Positions 61,601-64,000 of a stretch of DNA of 64,000 bases are shown piece after piece (within the stretch, counting starts at the first letter, position 1; each line of letters opens with the position of its first letter). Location of the stretch: assembly GCF_000157915.1 (NCBI RefSeq), contig NZ_EQ973650.1, positions 209,527 through 273,526 on the forward strand, in the 5' to 3' direction. The translations under genes and the position numbers were made by a program. The DNA is from Phocaeicola coprophilus DSM 18228 = JCM 13818. Lineage in GTDB: Bacteria > Bacteroidota > Bacteroidia > Bacteroidales > Bacteroidaceae. The notes under the pieces were generated by a model, which was given only the letters and a program-made list of their open reading frames with translations, searched no databases and was not told the DNA's origin.

Positions 61601-61805
61601 CTTCTTCCAGAGGAACGATAACACTTTTTTGTACGGTTTCTGCATTGGCACCCGTATAACTGGTAGAAACCATTACGGTAGGCGGTGCAATGTCAGGATA
61701 TTGTTCCATTGGCAAATTGAAGAGACTGATAAGTCCCAGCATCAAAATCAGGACTGAAATGACGCATGCCAGAATGGGACGGTCGATAAATGTTCTGAGT
61801 TTCAT
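58671..61805 (-). CDS. RND efflux pump permease (HAE1/AcrB family)
   Basis: A 1044-residue inner-membrane pump of the hydrophobe/amphiphile efflux-1 class. About 12 membrane segments frame two large periplasmic loops. The proton-relay aspartates are in LVIGTVVDDAIVVVEAV near residue 405, and Lys in LIGLLAKTAILLTEYAS near 940. FNLPMEQYPDIAPP at the N-terminus is typical. It exports drugs or bile-like compounds using the proton gradient. It lies between the adaptor and outer-membrane genes. Confidence 0.97.
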   Translation of the reverse strand: MKLRTFIDRPILACVISVLILMLGLISLFNLPMEQYPDIAPPTVMVSTSYTGANAETVQKSVIVPLEEAINGVENMTYMTSTSTNNGSGSITVYFKQGTDPDMATINTKNRVSEAEGLLPAEVTKVGVTVEKRQNSTLKILTLYSPDNSYDQTFINNYFKINIEPRLSRITGVGNVNVMGGDYAMRIWLNPQVMAQYSLVPDDVISALGDQNVEAATGTLGEDSENTYQYTLKYRGRYETSEEFGNIVIKSLANGEVLRLKDIAKVELGAQSYAYNSEINGHPGATCMISQTAGSNANEIIQEIDKLTEEISKELPKGLVLSDLMSTKDFLDASIHEVVKTLIEAILLVILVVYVFLQSVRSTIIPAVSIIVSLIGTFAFLYLAGFSLNLLTLFALVLVIGTVVDDAIVVVEAVQAKFDEGERSPYKATTGAMDGIAAAIVTTSLVFMAVFIPSSFMGGTSGTFYMQFGLTMAVAVGISAINALTLSPALCALIMTPHIDTTTGQKLSFSTRFHHAFEASFNRLILRYKNGVKWFFRRKWVVGTALVASMALLAVLMKTTKTGLVPDEDMGCIFMNVTTPPGSSLSQTIKAMSEVENSIKDIPQIMSYSNVSGYSMMGGQAPSGGMLIIRLKPWEERPEKKDEINAVIAEIYKRTANIKSAKLFVFAQPTIMGYGMGSGFELYVQDRAGGDINTLQKYTTDFIAALNQRPEIQMAYTSFDTKFPQYTVEVDAARCQRAGITTTDVLSVLSGFIGGNYSSNLNRFSKLYRVMVQADKVYRLDKDALNNMFVRTSSGEMAPIGQFVTLTKVYGTETLTRFNLYNSIQVNGLPADGYSTGEAIAAIEEVAKQTLPVGYGYEFGGITREEAGSGSNTIIIFAICIIFVFLILCALYESIFVPLAVMLSVPFGLMGSFLFAKMWGLENNIYMQTGLIMLIGLLAKTAILLTEYASARRRQGMTIAQAAVSAAGVRLRPILMTALTMIIGLLPLVFASGAGANGNISLGVGTVGGMIVGTLALLFVVPTLFIVFQTLQEKLMPTRKRDED

Positions 61806-61827
61806 GATAAATCCTCCTTTTCAATGA

Positions 61828-62952
61828 TTATTGAGCCGGTTGGTCATTGGAATCAGACGGAGTGATGACTGTTCCTTCCTGTATCAGTCCGGCACCTTCT
61901 GCGATAATGATATCACCTTCTTTCAGGCCTTTTTCAATGATATATTCCTTTCCGTTGTTGACCGGGAACACTTCTACCTGGGCTGAAGTGGCTTTTCCGT
62001 CTACAACCTTATAGACAAAAATCTTATCTTGTATTTCGTAAGTAGCTTCCTGTGGAACAATCAGTGCATTTTCTTTTACATAAGGAAAAATGATGGTACC
62101 GCTTCCTCCATTCCGAAGCATGTGTTCCGGATTGGGGAACGTTGCTCGCAGACTTACGGCTCCGGTATTAGCATCAATGGTTCCGCTGATGGCATCAATT
62201 TTACCTTTGTGATTATATGTCAGACCGTCACTTAACTGAAGTCCAACTTCCGGCATTTGCTTGAGCGCTTCTTCCAGTGTCTTGTTTGCACGTATCAGGG
62301 AAAGAATCTGGCTTTCTGTCATCGAAAAGTACACATACATTTCTTCGTCGTCGGAAACCGTAGTCAGCGGAGTAGAGATCGAAGCATCGACAAGAGCTCC
62401 GACTCGGTAAGGCAGCATGCCGGATACACCATCGACAGGACTTTTAACCTCTGTATATGACAGATTGTTTCTGGCATTAATTTCGTCGGCTTTGGCTTGT
62501 GCCAGAGTTGCTTCAGCCTGAAAGAGACTGTTTCGTGCCGTTTGCAGATCAAAATCAGAAACAACATGTTCTTTGAATAATTCTTCTTTGCTTTCTGCCA
62601 TGAGCCGGGCCGTTGCAACTGCGGCCTCTGCATTCTTGACATTTGCAACGGCTGTTTGCAAGGCTGCTTCATAAGGTACCTGGTCAATAATTACCAGAGT
62701 CTGGCCTTTTTTCACTTTGGCACCTTCGTCAATACAGATTTGCGTAATGGTTCCACTTACTTGAGGGCGTATTTCCACACTTTGCCGTCCGTTGATGACC
62801 GCGGTATAATTTTGGTTCAGTGTGCGTGTGCCTCGTGTTACTTCCATCGTTTTGTAGCTTCCTCCATTCATGTTTTGAGGGGCATTCTTGCAGGCAGTTG
62901 CAAGCAGGATACAAAGGATCCATGCACTTGCTTGTAAAAACAATCTTTTCAT
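61828..62952 (-). CDS. RND efflux periplasmic adaptor lipoprotein (AcrA family)
   Basis: A 374-residue membrane-fusion protein (lipobox LATAC, Cys near 21). It has a lipoyl/hairpin region (SVEIRPQVSGTITQICIDEGAKVKKGQTLVIID, in part) with a coiled-coil hairpin between its halves, then beta-barrel and membrane-proximal domains, in the AcrA order. First gene of the pump operon; a TAACTTTG box on the minus strand at 62985-62992 is the likely promoter. The AraC-type gene starts 262 bases away, divergently. Confidence 0.96.
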   Translation of the reverse strand: MKRLFLQASAWILCILLATACKNAPQNMNGGSYKTMEVTRGTRTLNQNYTAVINGRQSVEIRPQVSGTITQICIDEGAKVKKGQTLVIIDQVPYEAALQTAVANVKNAEAAVATARLMAESKEELFKEHVVSDFDLQTARNSLFQAEATLAQAKADEINARNNLSYTEVKSPVDGVSGMLPYRVGALVDASISTPLTTVSDDEEMYVYFSMTESQILSLIRANKTLEEALKQMPEVGLQLSDGLTYNHKGKIDAISGTIDANTGAVSLRATFPNPEHMLRNGGSGTIIFPYVKENALIVPQEATYEIQDKIFVYKVVDGKATSAQVEVFPVNNGKEYIIEKGLKEGDIIIAEGAGLIQEGTVITPSDSNDQPAQ

Positions 62953-62984
62953 TTTTAACTTAATTCGTTTAAAGTTTTATGACG

Positions 62985-62992
62985 CAAAGTTA
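62985..62992 (-). promoter_or_regulatory. -7 promoter box of the efflux operon
   Basis: Minus strand reads TAACTTTG, 32 bases before the adaptor start. Confidence 0.6.
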
Positions 62993-63214
62993 TCGGCTAT
63001 GCAAGTTCTTCTTTTGGTTCGATTTCACCAGCGATTGGTTTGAATTCACGCTTTACGACTTTTTTGCTTTATAATTTTTAATAAGTGAAAAAAAACTTCG
63101 GTTTATAAGTTCTTACCTTTACTTTTACGTCATCTTTAGAGAATGATTCTTAAAGAATCTGGTGCATGGGATTTTTATCGGGTATAACCTGAAAGGATGA
63201 ATAAATAAGGGAGT

Positions 63215-64000
63215 ATGAGAAACTTAAAGGATTTTGTATCTGACTGGATTCGGGACAAGGAGACTGATGAATGCAGGGGAGACATGGTGAATTGTGGAAA
63301 TGAGCTGGTGATGGTCAGGCTGGAAGGTGACGGAGGCTTGCTGAATTATGGATTACCGGACGGACGCCATGATCATGCTGCATTGTTTATTATGCGTGGG
63401 GAGCTGCATCTTACATTGAATGGTAATCGGATAGGCTTGCTTGCTCCGGCTTATATTGATTTCGTGCTTCCTAACCGTTGGGAAAATATTGAACTGAAAG
63501 GAGAGGTGGAAGTCTATTTGATGGCCGCAGAGACTGGATTTTTCCATGAAGTAACGTCCAAGCTCAGGACCCGTATATCTGAGCGGATGATGGCTTTTGC
63601 ACAAAGTCCTTTTATTTTATTTTCTTCCGAAGATGCTGTCAGAATGGAATCACTGGTTTCTGCTTTGTTTTCATCAATGACGGAACGGATCGATGTGTTT
63701 CGGAGAGAGCTTGTCCAAAGTCTGATGTGTGCTTTTTTATGTGAATTATGGAATGTGGTATTCCGTCAATGCCGCTCTGTGCTTCAGCCTGCGGAGCTTT
63801 ATAAGTGGGGAGATTCGGGTGGTCATTTTCTTCATTTGGCTCATGTACATTGTCTGGAACATCATGAAGTAAAGTGGTACTGTGAGCAGTTGGGGATTTC
63901 GGCCAATACACTTACGGCGGTCACGAAGCGTTTATATGGGAAAACGGCCCGTATGATTATTGATGAACTTCTGCTTGAAGAAACCAAGCTGGCTTTGCGT
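63215..64000 (+). CDS. AraC-family transcriptional regulator, 5' part
   Basis: The frame from the ATG at 63215 (AAGGGAG just upstream) stays open for 262 codons to the end of the window. A cupin-like N-terminal sensing domain (about 1-150, with LPDGRHDHAALFIMRGELHLTLNG in part) is followed by an AraC-type DNA-binding domain: HHEVKWYCEQLGISANTLTAV (first HTH, in part) and TARMIIDELLLEETKLAL as the linker to the second HTH, which lies beyond the edge. Divergent from the RND efflux operon, which it probably controls. Confidence 0.9.
   Translation, partial: MRNLKDFVSDWIRDKETDECRGDMVNCGNELVMVRLEGDGGLLNYGLPDGRHDHAALFIMRGELHLTLNGNRIGLLAPAYIDFVLPNRWENIELKGEVEVYLMAAETGFFHEVTSKLRTRISERMMAFAQSPFILFSSEDAVRMESLVSALFSSMTERIDVFRRELVQSLMCAFLCELWNVVFRQCRSVLQPAELYKWGDSGGHFLHLAHVHCLEHHEVKWYCEQLGISANTLTAVTKRLYGKTARMIIDELLLEETKLALR

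Noticed and set aside
57260-62952. Heavy-metal RND pump
   Set aside because: The pump has the AcrB-type VVDDAIVVVEA motif and FNLPMEQYP start of the HAE1 class, not the CusA-type pattern.
1-64000. tRNA, rRNA, insertion sequences and prophage genes
   Set aside because: No cloverleaf-like or rRNA sequence, transposase, integrase or phage structural gene was recognised on either strand.

Overview
The window looks like chromosomal DNA of a gut member of the Bacteroidales, most likely Bacteroides or Phocaeicola; this is inferred from gene content, not from a search. Supporting signs are the repeated promoter element TAnnTTTG (the -7 box of the Bacteroidetes housekeeping sigma factor) ahead of most transcription units, weak Shine-Dalgarno sequences, many lipoproteins, TonB-dependent receptors with FecR/ECF regulation, a BtuG-type cobalamin lipoprotein, and GH20 and sulfatase genes for host glycans. 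I saw no rRNA, tRNA, prophage, insertion sequence or CRISPR array.

Layout. 1-8.1 kb: rightward housekeeping genes: the end of an M49 peptidase, a DNA-alkylation-repair-like HEAT protein, a Fur-family regulator, purA, an ABC-F ATPase and an M13 lipoprotein peptidase. 8.3-10.5 kb: leftward queA and an unrecognised HTH protein. 10.8-14.1 kb: a 2-aminoethylphosphonate catabolic operon (DUF5690 membrane protein, phnX, phnW). 14.3-17.2 kb: Smr-domain protein, hotdog thioesterase and MATE exporter. 17.2-19.0 kb: a compact ATPase plus DUF4435 pair resembling PARIS/OLD-type defence modules, divergent from a UPF1-like helicase. 21-24.8 kb: AspT-like transporter, MscS channel and two small lipoproteins. 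24.9-28.6 kb: etfB-etfA-acyl-CoA dehydrogenase. 28.8-30.6 kb: an orphan HicB-like protein and an ECF sigma locus whose two divergent promoters carry the same bipartite site.

30.7-36 kb: sugar permease, then a leftward operon of a small GNAT-like protein, an IbrA-like PAPS-reductase-fold protein, an IbrB-like ParB-domain protein and a K+/H+-type antiporter. 36-42.6 kb: a complete vitamin B12 uptake operon (BtuB-BtuG-BtuF-BtuC-BtuD order) behind a cobalamin riboswitch. 43-49 kb: two divergent GH20 hexosaminidases and a serine-type sulfatase, probably acting on mucin or glycosaminoglycan N-acetylglucosamine. 49.1-50.8 kb: an FAD-dependent dehydrogenase broken by a frameshift. 50.9-55.9 kb: an ECF sigma, FecR, STN-TonB receptor and DUF4249 lipoprotein cell-surface-signalling operon. 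56.2-57.1 kb: a voltage-sensor-type potassium channel with a C-terminal zinc ribbon. 57.3-62.9 kb: an RND efflux pump, with a divergent AraC-type regulator running off the right end.

The least explained structure lies between genes: two families of short tandem repeats. One has 22-bp units (8.2 and 42.7 kb). The other has about 22-24-bp units ending in a conserved hairpin (14.2, 32.1, 42.9 and 56.2 kb), and its copies all sit just after a gene's 3' end.
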